A stretch of 64,000 nt of DNA from Aradus depressus (lineage: Eukaryota > Arthropoda > Insecta > Hemiptera > Aradidae): assembly GCA_963662175.1 (NCBI GenBank), contig OY759225.1:8567107-8631106 (forward strand), given 5' to 3'. The notes under the pieces were generated by a model, which saw nothing but the letters and a program-made list of their open reading frames with translations, did not search any database and had not been told where the DNA came from. Each line of letters opens with the position of its first letter. Positions within the stretch are counted from its first letter, which is position 1. The position numbers were made by a program, and so were the translations under genes. Below, piece after piece: positions 52,574 through 62,600 of the stretch.

Positions 52574-53166
52574 CGCTGGTGATTCAGATTTTTTTTTTCC
52601 AGATGCGTAAATATGAAGTCATGGTGAATATTTCTGACCTAGTAAGTAACTTGGCTTATACTTCGGTTAGCTGAAGAAGAAAGAGACAGAGAGAGTAAAA
52701 TCGGATAGTAGAGATGATGAAATTCGGTTGGTTGAGGTGATGCCGGTAGAGGGAGGCACCCCAAACTTTACCCATTATACCACCATATTCATCATTCTCA
52801 GTCTAGACGAATATGTCATTCAAAATCTCATCTTTCAAAACCACATAACTTTTTACTTAGGAATTCTCTAAAGTAATAATACTGAAAAAATGTATTACAT
52901 ACAAAGTACGAGAAAGAAGAATGAAACACATTGAAAGGTTCCGTGAATGTGTGAAGGATCACTTTACATTTCAATATTACATTTTGTAATAAATGTTTCT
53001 TAAATTTTACTTCCCCAAAATATACGAAGTATAGAGGAAGTTATGTAATCGGTCAACAATTCGATGCGGGGTTTCAATGGAATTTCATATTTTGCGACCT
53101 ATAGATTCCAAAAAAAAAAAAAAATTGCTCTGTCTGTGTGACTGTGAACATAATAACTCGCGATAG

Positions 53167-53296
53167 TGTGACATCGCATAGGCTCGGGTCCATCGCCTAA
53201 CGACCCAACCGAAGGATTGTGTGCTCGTTTTTTTTACTCTACAAATAAAAAGCCTAAGGGCCTCGGCCGGGCTTAGAGCCCGCGATCTGGCGCCTT
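53167..53296 (-). mobile_element. SINE-A fragment, minus orientation
   Basis: GACATCGCATAGGCTCGGGT, then GGCCTCGGCCGGGCTTAGAG. Confidence 0.68.
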
Positions 53297-53412
53297 TATG
53301 TTTTAAAGTTATTTTAATGTCGCCATTCGACTAAAAGATTGTTTTAGATTTTGACCAATGGTATTCCATGGAATATTCTGGTGATCAGATAATTTTATAT
53401 ATACATAGAGAA

Positions 53413-53540
53413 GGACGGCATCCGAAGGACGGCATGCTCAAGGTTTTCTCACCTCCGAGATTAAAAAAAACCTAAGAGTATACCTCGGCCCGGTTTTGAA
53501 CCCGCGATCTTAAACTCTGAATGCAAGAACGCTTCCTCCT
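53413..53540 (-). mobile_element. SINE-A fragment, minus orientation
   Basis: ATCCGAAGGACGGCATGCTC, then CGGTTTTGAACCCGCGATCT. Confidence 0.7.
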
Positions 53541-54179
53541 TTAAAACAACATTTAATCGCAGGAGGTAGCACGCACTAAATTGTTTTTTTTTTTTCTGTT
53601 TGCATTTATTATTAGGGGACTTCGGCCCCAAAATAAAAAATTATTTTCAAAAAAATAAATAAATAAAAAAAATTCAGCCGAAGATATAGGTATTGAATTT
53701 GTCAACACAAAATTTAGTAGGTATAAGGATTATATTTTTATCTAGAAAAAGAAAATTTGATTAATTCGTACTGGGGAAGTACATTGTCGGTGATTCACCG
53801 ACAGCTTTTTTTTATACGTTTTTTTTTTATTTATTTTTTTTAACACCGTTTTTAAGACGCTTAATAACCTTTGAGAACGGGCCATTTCTAGATGTTATAA
53901 AAACTTTAGCGATAAACCCGTCTTCTTGAGATTGCAAAATGAAACCATTGAAGTCCAACTTCCAGAAACCACGTTCGCCATCATGTTTTTGAATCTCCAA
54001 AAAAAAAAAAAAAAATCTTTTTGTCATTACTTTGAATGTTTCTTTCAACTCAATTATTTTCTTTAAATGAGCTCTGAACCCCAGAATTTTCGACCTTGTT
54101 TCCATTTGAACGTTCTCAAGGAGATCGTTTGACTTTCTGCTGTACGCAGAGGAATTTCAAATTATATAATTATTCAGAA

Positions 54180-54570
54180 TATATAATCGGTCGAAAATTT
54201 GATGCGGAGTTTTCAACTGTATTTTATGTTTTCCGTCCTCTAGATTCCAAATATGAAAAAAAAAAAAAATGACATTTTATATGTGATCCAGAAACTTCTA
54301 AGGACGACACCAAATAATTTTCAGTCATCAAAGGGAAGAGGGAGGCTTTATCTGTCGGCTGAAGAGAAGGAGATGCAGGGCTCAATTCAAAAAAACCAAT
54401 TACTACCGAAGTATTGAATTTTTCAATACATTTAGTATCAGGATTTAGGAGCCCCTATATAAGTCAACTGTTGAATATTAGAGCAAACGGTCGACTGGTT
54501 TTGGAGGGGGAGCGAAAAATTAATTGATTAATTTGTTCTGGGGAAGTACATTGCAGGTGATGCAGGCCGG
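54180..54570 (+). repeat. ACTTCCCC-family, nearly complete 3' half
   Basis: AATCGGTCGAAAATTTGATG, TTCTAAGGACGACACCAAAT, GTCGACTGGTTTTGGAGGGG and CTGGGGAAGTACATTG. Confidence 0.75.
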
Positions 54571-54609
54571 AAGCTGAGGACTAGAGTGAGGGAACAACTG
54601 AGGAAGGGC

Positions 54610-54905
54610 GACTCTGCCCTAACGAACCTCATGTCCTTTGCTTTGATGATGTAAAAATAATTCACTTCTCAAATGTTCAACTCTACACCTCAGTTTTCGG
54701 CCTGTCTGTCCAAGATAAGAACAATTACAATTTTGACAACTAATAATTATATTTTCCGGTATATAACTGTAGTTGAAGCCCGGGCATGAGTGACAAACAA
54801 ACAATGTTATGATCCATTGGATACCTTTCCAGGTGTTTGTTGAAAGCCAGATGACTGATTTACTCTCAGTAAGTACTATTTTGATCCAGTTTGACCATCC
54901 TTCAA
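54610..54905 (-). pseudogene. Penelope-like element GIY-YIG fragment, copy 1
   Basis: Minus strand encodes IISCQNCNCSYLGQTGRKLR then CRVEHLRSELFLHHQSKGHE. 'CNCSYLGQTGRKL--RV-EH' is the GIY-YIG core of Penelope-like elements, with conserved YLGQTGR and later GH. The RT domain is absent. Upstream the frame reads FVCHSCPGFNYSY, overlapping the SINE-A-tail motif. A nearly parallel copy lies 1 kb away. Confidence 0.68.
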
Positions 54906-54910
54906 TATTA

Positions 54911-55576
54911 CAGTAGAACCTCTATAAGTCGAATATCAAGAAAGACGCCAAAAATTCGAGTTATAGAGTTTTCGACTTATGGAAGATTTCGACTTAGGCG
55001 GATTCTGATTCGACTTGTAGACTAAGGTTCATTCTAACTAGTTTTGAGTTACAGAGGTGAAATAAATAAAAATGCAAGTTACAGAGGTAACAAACATATT
55101 TATATTTATTATAAATCAACATTATTTCAAAACATCCTTAAAATAAAAATATTATGTAGGTATTAAAAAAAGTCAGTAATTTTTTTTTGGTTTAGATAAT
55201 TGGTAATCCTATTTATTGTATACTCCTAAATTGTTTTCTAAGAAACAATTGTGTACATTGTCGGCAAATTCTTAAAGTCGGTAACTTATTTTTCTTCGAG
55301 CTATAGAGGTAATAAGTTTCAAATAATCGAGTTGTAAAGGTTGTAAAATAAAACATTGCTATGTTCGAGATACTGAGGTCCAATTTATTTTTTCGAGTTA
55401 TAGAGGGAAAATAAGTACCAAAATGGCTTGTAGGGACTCACTGATTATTCCGACTAATAGAGGGTTGAGATTTCGAATAATGGAGGTTTTGTGGCTTCAA
55501 GGGAAAGGAACAAAATTTTTTTCCGAGTTTTGGAGGTTTTCGACTTATTGAGGTTCGACTTAAAGAGGTTCTATTG
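54911..55576. mobile_element. pogo/Tigger-like MITE with TA duplication
   Basis: Left end CAGTAGAACCTCTATAAGTC, right end TTCGACTTAAAGAGGTTCTA then TTG, flanked by TA on both sides (54909-54910 and 55577-55578). The interior repeats the GAGGT/TTCGACTTA theme several times near both ends. No transposase. Confidence 0.85.
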
Positions 55577-55611
55577 TATTTACATCTTTCTACTTTTTTG
55601 TAATAACGACG

Positions 55612-55930
55612 CTAAGCTTCATGTCCTGTGCTTTGATTGTGTACGGAGAATTCAGAGTTTTGTCTCCTCAAATGTTCCCCAACTCTAGACCTCAGTTTCC
55701 TGCCTATCTGTCCAAGGTAAGAACAATTACAATTTTCACAATTAATAATTATAGTTTGAGATGTATAACGGTGGTTGAAGCCCGGGCATGAGTGACAAAC
55801 AAACAATGTCATTGGATACCTTTTCAGTGTACTCTGAGGTGAGTTGGTAGATGTGTTTGTTGAAAGGCAGAGAATTGGGCCTACTCTCAGTGGGAACTGC
55901 TTTGATCCAGTCTGACCATCTTGACCTCTC
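55612..55930 (-). pseudogene. Penelope-like element GIY-YIG fragment, copy 2
   Basis: Encodes IINCENCNCSYLGQIGRKLR then SRVGEHLRRQNSEFSVHNQS and TGHEA. It keeps the E of the 'RV-EH' motif that copy 1 has lost. About 290 bp are alignable with copy 1 in the same orientation, including the SINE-A-tail-like CACTCATGCCCGGGCTTCAA. Direct duplication of a fragment or two insertions are both possible. Confidence 0.7.
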
Positions 55931-56044
55931 TACTTCTCCCGTGTCAACAATCCTTTGTTGACTCCCTCATGACCCTTCCTTTGATCTTCAGATCTTCTCA
56001 GTCCTTCTCATCTTCTCTTCTGTCTTATATTTGTTTTAAACTTC

Positions 56045-56072
56045 TCAATGTCTCTCTCTCTCTCTGTCTTTA
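56045..56072. repeat. (TC)n microsatellite
   Basis: TCTCTCTCTCTCTCTGTC within a CT-rich stretch starting near 55920. Confidence 0.8.
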
Positions 56073-56159
56073 ACAAGCTTTCTTTCCGAGGACAGTTCTA
56101 CCATAACACAATATATTTCATCAATAAATAAAATTAATAAAAAGTCATGAATCACCAGT

Positions 56160-56365
56160 AAAAACCCCAAAACATATTAATCAAGTAAGTTTTCGCTCCC
56201 CCTCCAAAACCAGTCAATAAATTCATTACATCGGCAGTTAGTACAGTTTTTGTGTTCCTTACATCCTTCCTTCGGCTGAAAATTGTTAAGTGTCACCCAT
56301 ATATTCATTAAATCTGAAGTTATCATGTTTGCTTACACACACACACAGACGCACAGATCATTTTT
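56160..56365 (-). repeat. ACTTCCCC-family, reverse orientation
   Basis: CCCCCTCCAAAACCAGTCAA, ATTCATTACATCGGCAGTTA and a CACACACACACAGACGCACA segment. Confidence 0.65.
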
Positions 56366-56469
56366 TGAAGTGGAAACTTCTTTAGGCGCGCTCTGAACGA
56401 AAGTGAACCGTCAGCTTCGGGTCGGTGACACTGAATCGGGTTTACTCGGCTCCAGTCGTCATCAGCCAT
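56323..56469 (-). CDS. Short coding-like segment, function unknown
   Basis: 48 codons from AAAATGG. It reads MADDDWSRVNPIQCHRPEAD then GSLSFRARLKKFP, after which it enters the ACTTCCCC-family repeat. The first 110 bp have a balanced composition unlike the flanks and a good start context. CGA|GTAAAC inside could be a splice donor, which would make this a first exon. I recognise no family. It may be a gene fragment or chance. Confidence 0.2.
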   Translation of the reverse strand: MADDDWSRVNPIQCHRPEADGSLSFRARLKKFPLQKMICASVCVCKQT

Positions 56470-56519
56470 TTTTACTGCCTAACAAGGAAAGCATCGTTTC
56501 AAGAATAAAGTTTTTATTA

Positions 56520-56900
56520 TTATTACGTATTATAATAATAAAATAATATTATAATATTATGTATGTTTTGCATATAATCATAGTTGTATTTAAAGTGTGA
56601 ATCTAAAGTATTTATAACATATTTCAGCTACCATAAACCTATTGTTTCATTCTTAGAATATAATAGCAATGAAGAAGTCCAATCATAGCAAAATTCAACT
56701 AAATAATTAATTCACAAATATGATTATATATTTTGTAACTAATATTACTTTATGAGTATATAAATAAAAATAAATAATTTTATATAAGAATAATAATTAT
56801 TTATATAATAATCATCTTCTTTCTGATTCACAAAACTAATCCGAACTAATCCATTATATAACATCAATGTAATTATTATTATTTATATATATAGGTTAGG
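56520..56900. other. AT-rich sequence, no gene
   Basis: Many AATAATAAT-like runs; nothing supported. Confidence 0.55.
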
Positions 56901-56907
56901 TTTGGTT

Positions 56908-57226
56908 TTAAGACTCATGCCCGGGCTTTAACTACGAGGTCATATCGCCTACTACCAGAGCGCTCTTTCGTCACTCTGGTGGACATGAGCCCGAATCTAC
57001 TGTGGGAGTCCTAAATTTTTATTCACATAGGGTAAGGGTCTTTAACGAGTACCTGACATCGTACAGGCTCGGGACCATCGCTTAACGTCCCATCCGAAGG
57101 ACGGCGTGCTTAAGTTTATTTTACCTCCCAGATAAAATAAACTAAGGGCCTCGGTCGGGTTACGAACCCACATTCTTGAGCTCAGAAGTCATACCATACG
57201 CATACCAATGAGCTACCGGCGCCCTC
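56908..57226 (-). mobile_element. SINE-A, full length, minus orientation
   Basis: AAGACTCATGCCCGGGCTTT through GAGCTACCGGCGCCCTC. A piece of the mid-body (GCCTACCC) is missing. Confidence 0.9.
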
Positions 57227-57229
57227 TTA

Positions 57230-57950
57230 TTATTTATATATATATTAAAATTAGAAAATCAGTAGTTTTCACTTCTGTTGTGTGGTCATAAGCACACACC
57301 CATTTTTATTTTTATTTTTGAAATCACTGTAATAAGTAAACGTTTTAATAATTTTTATCATTATTCGCTTATGAACGTCATCCCTAGAGTCCAAATTTTC
57401 AATTTCGAATACACTGAGATTATTCAAAATATTGCCTTAAATCCCTTCCAGGACAATCGCATATATAAGACAGAAATCAAGAATTGATATTGTAGTGAAA
57501 AAATCCTTTATGTGTTGTTATGACAAAAAAAATTGCAGAAAAAATTATTTAATCAAAATAACGGTGATAATTTTGTAGATAATTTTACCCTGAAGAGAAT
57601 GACATATTATGTATTCACATACGTTCAATAGGTCTGTCGTTGTCCTTTGCACAAAGTCAGGAAATAAGCAGAGTTGTATTGCTGGAATGAGCCGGGTGAG
57701 CACCCCCCACCACCTCACTGGTTTAGACTAAAGGAAGCTGGTTGTTCTACAGTGAGGAGGATTGGACAAGTTTTTCAATAACAAGAGAATTCCTGGCCCG
57801 ACTCCAACCCGAACCCCCAGCCTACAAGAATCCAACAGCCCTGCTAGGAGTTCGGCACAGATTACATTCTGAGTTCTTGACCTCATACCATTCTACTGTA
57901 GTCTTCTCTTCCTAGTTGGGTGTCATTTGCATTTTAAAAAATCTGAGGAA
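57230..57950. other. Unassigned sequence
   Basis: No repeat boundary or convincing ORF. The block 57640-57900 has near-average composition and could be old coding or retrotransposon DNA, but I cannot assign it. Confidence 0.4.
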
Positions 57951-57954
57951 ATAT

Positions 57955-58150
57955 CAGCTATGTACTTCCCCAGTAAGATTAATGAATTATGGTGATGTTT
58001 CAAAGCCAATCGATCGTATAAAATTAATAGGTTACATCATTATGTGGTTTTGAGCTCAAATAAAAAATTTCAAGGGGATCAGCAGTTATTGGAAATTTTG
58101 ATTTGAGCCCATTCTCTGCTCTCCTCGGCTCGATTTGATTGAAAATCAAC
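57955..58150 (-). repeat. ACTTCCCC-family, reverse orientation
   Basis: CTATGTACTTCCCCAGTAAG, CAAAGCCAATCGATCG and TTGATTTGAGCCC. Confidence 0.6.
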
Positions 58151-58164
58151 AGGTGCGCCGAACA

Positions 58165-58390
58165 AGATTGAATCGCTGTTGTTTCATGGGGCGATGCCAC
58201 CATCTTGCGGCTGCGTATCTGGCAACGGTCTCGAACACCCCGGTGTAGATGTTGCTCGGGCTAGGCAACAAAAAGCGTTGAAAGTGGCTATAGTCCTTTC
58301 TTTAATGCCACAGCGTGAGGCGTCACGTTCAGACTCTGCCCGATTCGCACTCCTAGGTACGTAACCGTTGCCAGGCACTGAACACATAGT
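58165..58390 (-). pseudogene. R1-clade ORF2 fragment
   Basis: On the minus strand IKERTIATFNAFCCLARAT matches the thumb region of the element at 10.5 kb (IKERTNATFKALSRLARAT). Just upstream GNGYVPRSANRAES is a shifted copy of the YLGVRLVPGFS region. A deletion near CTPG.FETVARYAAA removes about ten residues. Short and frameshifted. Confidence 0.75.
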
Positions 58391-58394
58391 CCAT

Positions 58395-59090
58395 GGTCTC
58401 TTATAACCAAAGGATGTCGTAAACGATGTCTGCAGAACGGACTGGTATGGCCTTTGTTAGCACGACAACTATAGATTTCTTGGCAGCTCGGTTTGCCATG
58501 CCTGCTTGATGTCTGCAGGATGGACTGGTATGGCCTCTGTCAGCATGACAACTCGGTTTGCCATGCCTGCTTTATGTCTACAGGACGGACTGGTATGGCC
58601 TCTGTTAGCACGACAACTATAGATTTCTTGGCAGCTCGGTTTGCCATGCCTGCTTGATGTCTGCAGGATGGACTGGTATGGCTTCTGCCAGCATGACAAC
58701 TCGGTTTGCCATGCCTGCTTTATGTCTACAGGACGGACTGGTATGGCCTCTGTTAGCACGACAACTATAGATTCCTTGGCGGCTCGGTTTGCCATGCCTG
58801 CTTGATGTCTGCAGGATGGACTGGTATGGCCTCTGTCAGCATGACAACTCGGTTTGCCATGCCTGCTTTATGTCTACAGGACGGACTGGTATGGCCTCTG
58901 TTAGCACGACAACTATAGATTCCTTGGCGGCTCGGTTTGCCATGTCTGCAGGATGGACTGGTATGGTCTCTGTCAGCACGACAACTATAGATTCCTTGGC
59001 GGCTCGGTTTGCCATGCCTGCTTGATGTCTGCAGAACGGGCTGGTATGGCCTCTGTCAACACAACTATAAATTTCTTGGCAGCTAGGTCC
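58395..59090 (-). repeat. Coding-derived minisatellite, alternating 65- and 83-bp units
   Basis: Units GATGTCTGCAGGATGGACTG, then GTATGGCCTCTGTCAGCA and CGGTTTGCCATGCCTGC, alternate with a longer version that adds TATAGATTTCTTGGCAG. On the minus strand the long unit translates as AAKESIVVVLTEAIPVRP then VDIKQAW, the end of a LINE RNase H domain. The parent domain lies next to it at 59000-59200. Confidence 0.88.
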
Positions 59091-59200
59091 GCCAGCTTGT
59101 TATCGTGGATTACAACATGCCCTGGAACACAGACGAATACTATGTCTTTTCGAAGGTTATATAGCGATTTTAGCTTTCGTAAGATGAGGTGCACCATTGG
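58985..59200 (-). pseudogene. LINE RNase H domain end
   Basis: LRKDIVFVCVPGHVVIHDNK then LADLAAKKFIVVLTEAIPA. 'F--VPGH-GI-GNE-AD-LAK' is the last conserved block of RNase H; here N-K replaces N-E. The RT is not adjacent. Its final 28 codons are the sequence amplified in the neighbouring array. Weak similarity continues to about 59480, with stops. Confidence 0.78.
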
Positions 59201-59209
59201 ACCGCTAGA

Positions 59210-59760
59210 TTATTTCTCCCTAAGAGAGTATCTCACACTAAGAGAATCGGAACAACGATACTTGGTGCAATTACTTGTGTTGTAGTAGAGTAAAATGGAT
59301 GATCTATTCTCCAGAATACTAAATCTGGTATATTCCTTACCTGTAAGATATGGAATCCACGTGGAAGATCTGCTGAGAAAGAGAGACAGATGCATTCTAT
59401 ATAATTCAAGTTTGGGCGAGGCCATTATAGGAAGCGCATTAGAGGGAGCCCTGGGTGGGAGGCAGAAGGAATGCAATCTTCTTGATTTATACTCATCATT
59501 TTCTCTGATTTATTCAGAAGCGGTGTAATCAGCAAAGAAGAAAACCCGAGAAAACCTGAGATTTCATTTTTTTTTTTCATTCCTTTTTTACTTCATTTTT
59601 CATCTTTGCAAGAATATAAAAAATACATTCAATAAATATTGAAGAATATTCAAAATTTATTGCTAGTACGTAAACTCCTTAAAAATTGACTTAGAAAAAA
59701 TCTTAAACGATTGTCTTCTAGAATTCAATTTCTTCATTTATTATCATCTTAGTTAGTTAT
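59210..59760. other. Probable decayed LINE sequence, then AT-rich DNA
   Basis: 59210-59480 has balanced composition and two overlapping open frames (both strands), consistent with the upstream RNase H or linker region of the same LINE, but no motif is clear. From 59560 it is AT-rich with no feature. Confidence 0.4.
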
Positions 59761-59761
59761 T

Positions 59762-60030
59762 GTGACTTATGCCCTTTAAATAACAGGTCATATCGCCTAC
59801 TACCAGAGCGCTCTTCCGTCTCTCTGGTGAACATGAGCCCGACTCTACTTTGGGAGTCCTAAATATTTTGCCAACCGTATTTATCTGACATCGTGCAGGC
59901 TAGGTACCATCGCATAACATCTGCTTCAAAGGTCGGCTTGCTCAAAAACATAAGGTGATCGGTTGGGTTTCGAACCCGCGATCTTGAGTTCAGTAAGCAA
60001 GCACACTACCACTGAACTACCGACGCCCTC
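59762..60030 (-). mobile_element. SINE-A, minus orientation
   Basis: GTGACTTATGCCC, ATATCGCCTACTACCAGAGC, and the head complement TTTCGAACCCGCGATCTTGA, then CTACCGACGCCCTC. Internally shortened. Confidence 0.82.
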
Positions 60031-60059
60031 ATTTATTATCTTCGGAACTGCCTCTTTAG

Positions 60060-60720
60060 TTAATCAATGCAGATGAGAAAGCATGAATGCGCTACTCTCA
60101 TTGCGCATCTTCACTATCTACTTCTCTATTACGAGTTCATTTTTTGTGTATTTTATTTATAAAGAAGCAACTGTTGCTAGGGTGCAACAACCAGCATCTA
60201 TGAGGGTAGGGTTGGCGTGAATGGCATGTGAGAGGAAGGCCACCCAGTGGTAGTTCCTCGGGACGAAAATTTATCTTAATTATTAGGACAAGAACAGAAA
60301 GAAAAAAAATAAAAATTAAGAAACAAAAATAAATAAATAAAAAAAAAAAAAAAAAGGGATTGAAAGACAATTTTGAGGGATGGGTAAGAGAGATGATACA
60401 AGTGAAGGAAACTAATGTAAAAGAATAAAAAAATATTAAGAACGAATAGGATTTAAGGTGGCAGAAAGTCGCGGTTCCATCTTCTCTTCAACCTTCGTGA
60501 GGGGTTTTGTGGTAAGTGTGAAGATAAAGTACGTATTTCTGGGTTTATATGTGTGTAAAGTTTTCTAAAAAATCGTATGTAAGTAGTTTGTATTGTGTCG
60601 GGTACTGTGTGTATCATAAGATCCGAAGTGTTCCGTTATTTATGTATGGGGGGCACTGTGTTATCAGTCTGAGGGTTTTTGACTGAAACGATTGAATTCG
60701 TTTGATGTTGGATGTTTACG
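60060..60720. other. Unassigned sequence
   Basis: An A-rich run at 60340-60355. GTGGTAAGTGTGAAG near 60510 resembles a splice donor on the plus strand, but no open frame leads into it. Confidence 0.4.
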
Positions 60721-60728
60721 AGTTATTA

Positions 60729-61536
60729 GGCGGGTATTACACTATAAAAGTTCTTTGACAAAGATCTTTTATAAAAGAACTTTTACGATAAATTTGATAG
60801 TGTAATAGCTCAAGTTTTATAAAATTTGTCTTTTATAAAAGTTTTTTTATCATAGTTTGCATTCTCATCCAATATTTGATAAATGGTGTTTCTCCCACTC
60901 CTGCTGTTTCCTTTCTTCACGTTGTACGCGTGCCGCGCTTGCGCATATCTCCCTCCCGAGGTATGCGACTACTGTATTGAAGGCTTGAGTAGCTCTCGCC
61001 TGTGGCAAGAAATCGCAGAGTAACCATTAGACGTTCCTCAGGGGGTATTGGGTTACGCAAATGTGTCATTTCCCTAGATATTATTGGTGCCACCTTCAGA
61101 AGCAAGTAATCGAAGGTTTTTTTATTCATCCTCAAATAGTTCAAGTAACTTTTTGTATCTTCCATGGGGACAGTTCTTTCAGTAAATTCTGATGGATGCT
61201 CATAAACTAGCGCCGCGCAACCCAAGGTCTTACCCGTAAACGTTTCTTTACATTCTTATGTTTATTTTTTTCCGCCACAGCTATTGCTATTGCAGCAGCC
61301 GCAAAGCCTGCAATTGGTATTAAAAAGTCATCCATTTTTGCGACACAACAGTCACTTGCACACAACTTACTAGTAATGTATTGAAATAAAAAACTAAGAT
61401 TTATAAAATATATTACATAGTGTAATATTAAATTTTGTAGTCATAAAAGATATTTTATAAAAAATATTTTTAAAAAAATTCGATCCAACTTTCATAAAAG
61501 ATCTTTGTCAAAGAACTTTTATAGTGTAATGCCCGC
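60729..61536 (-). mobile_element. PIF/Harbinger-like transposon with partial transposase
   Basis: 808 bp. The TIRs run about 45 bp: GGCGGGTATTACACTATAAA, then AGTTCTTTGACAAAGATC on the left, and the inverse GATCTTTGTCAAAGAACTTT ... GCCCGC on the right. Flanks TTA (left) and TCA (right) are close to a TWA duplication. Confidence 0.85.
60917..61333 (-). pseudogene. Harbinger transposase N-terminal half, broken
   Basis: From an ATG at 61333 the protein starts MDDFLIPIAGFAAAAIAIAV, then RLRVRPWVARR, and meets a TAG; the same frame continues FMSIHQNLLKEL. After a frameshift it continues SYLNYLRMNKKTFDYLLLKV, then PIPPEERLMVTLRFLATGES and YSSLQYSSRI. 'RPW', 'YLRM----FDYLL' and 'ERL--TLRFLATG-S--SL' are Harbinger hallmarks. 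The DDE catalytic half is missing. It has one stop, one frameshift and a 3' truncation, so any mobilisation must depend on another copy. Confidence 0.85.
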
Positions 61537-61554
61537 TCATCTGAATCTGATTGG

Positions 61555-61840
61555 GCTGAACATCAATAGATGTCTTACACAAATTATACTAAATTTCGTG
61601 TTCAAAGATTCGTTACATCGACAGTTATTAGGGTTTCTGAGATGTTTCCCTTTCCCCTCTGATCTCTTCATTCCCTTTCACCGATTTGGCTCAAAATATA
61701 TAGTTATCGTCACATTCATTATTTCGGATGTTATTGGGGTTGTTTTTATATTAAAACCACCCTGTTTTTTTTTAGTCTACCCTCTAATTCCGCCCTTTCC
61801 TTTGACCGATTTGTCTGATAATAAACAGATGTATTTATGG
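61555..61840 (-). repeat. ACTTCCCC-family, reverse orientation
   Basis: AGATTCGTTACATCGACAGT, then TCACCGATTTGGCTCAAAAT and a second subunit TTTGACCGATTTGTCTGATA. Confidence 0.62.
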
Positions 61841-62404
61841 CATGCTGGATGCACATATGAAATTTCGTCTCCATATTCACAATCAGGGGGTCGGAAAGTA
61901 TCAAATTCCGTTGAAAACATCGAATTTATGAACGATTACATAACTTCTACACTTTATATACCTAGAGAAGTTAAATATATTTAACAAACCGTCTCGAAAC
62001 CTTAGCATTCAATTCCTTCTCTGGAAAATCTATTGTCCCCATAAAGGACGACGTGAAAGTATTATTATCTCTATAAAAAAAAAACCTAAGCTGGGTTTAC
62101 AACTGCGATTTAGCCCATTTTGCTATGACAAGTTCGGAAGGTTGCCTCATCTTCGGCTATATCAAACGCAAATTACACTCATTAATATGTTAAAATAAGT
62201 TTTACTTCAACCAAATTTAGATCACAGGAAATTTAAAAAAAAAACATCACAAAATTTATAACCAAGCGTCTATAAAATTAAACCCCTGGGGACTGCCTAT
62301 CAAAGGACCCAAACACATTGAAGAGGCAACATTTTTAGACGTTATTATGTTCTACCTTATAACATTTTTTATGGTTTTCTTTCATAAATTTTACATTTTA
62401 TGAT
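61841..62404. other. Unassigned, one ribozyme-like relic
   Basis: On the minus strand 62120-62165 reads GCCGAAGATGAGGCAACCTT then CCGAACTTGTCATAG, recalling a degenerate hammerhead-type repeat. Core residues are missing. Confidence 0.35.
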
Positions 62405-62560
62405 TTTTACTCCCCCAGCAGTATAGGGGAAGTTATATAATAATTTAGAAATTCGATGCGAATTTTTTACGAAATTTATTGTTTTCCGACCACCAGATTC
62501 CAAAAATAAAATTCTGTTCGGGATTATCACAAAAAACATGACGTTCTAATGAAATGTATT
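62405..62560 (+). repeat. ACTTCCCC-family copy, part left of RTE insertion
   Basis: ACTCCCCCAGCAGTATAGGG, AATTTTTTACGAAATTTATT, and TCTAATGAAATGTATT, where the insertion begins. Confidence 0.75.
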
Positions 62561-62600
62561 ATCATCATCAACATAGGCGCTACAGTCCAGTTGGCTCGGT

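Larger units (their letters stand above)
53028..53785 (+). repeat. ACTTCCCC-family, end-to-end copy with SINE-A pieces inside
   Basis: Starts ACTTCCCCAAAATATACG and ends TACTGGGGAAGTACATTGTC, so the ends are inverted over at least eight bases. Internal family sequence is visible at 53037-53165 and 53680-53760. Two SINE-A fragments occupy the middle. Confidence 0.65.

Noticed and set aside
60470..60530. First exon with donor GTGGTAAGTG
   Set aside because: No open frame or start leads into it, and a seven-base donor match is expected by chance.
62120..62165. Hammerhead relic GCCGAAGATGAGGCAACC
   Set aside because: CUGANGA is not intact and stem III cannot form; kept only as a remark.
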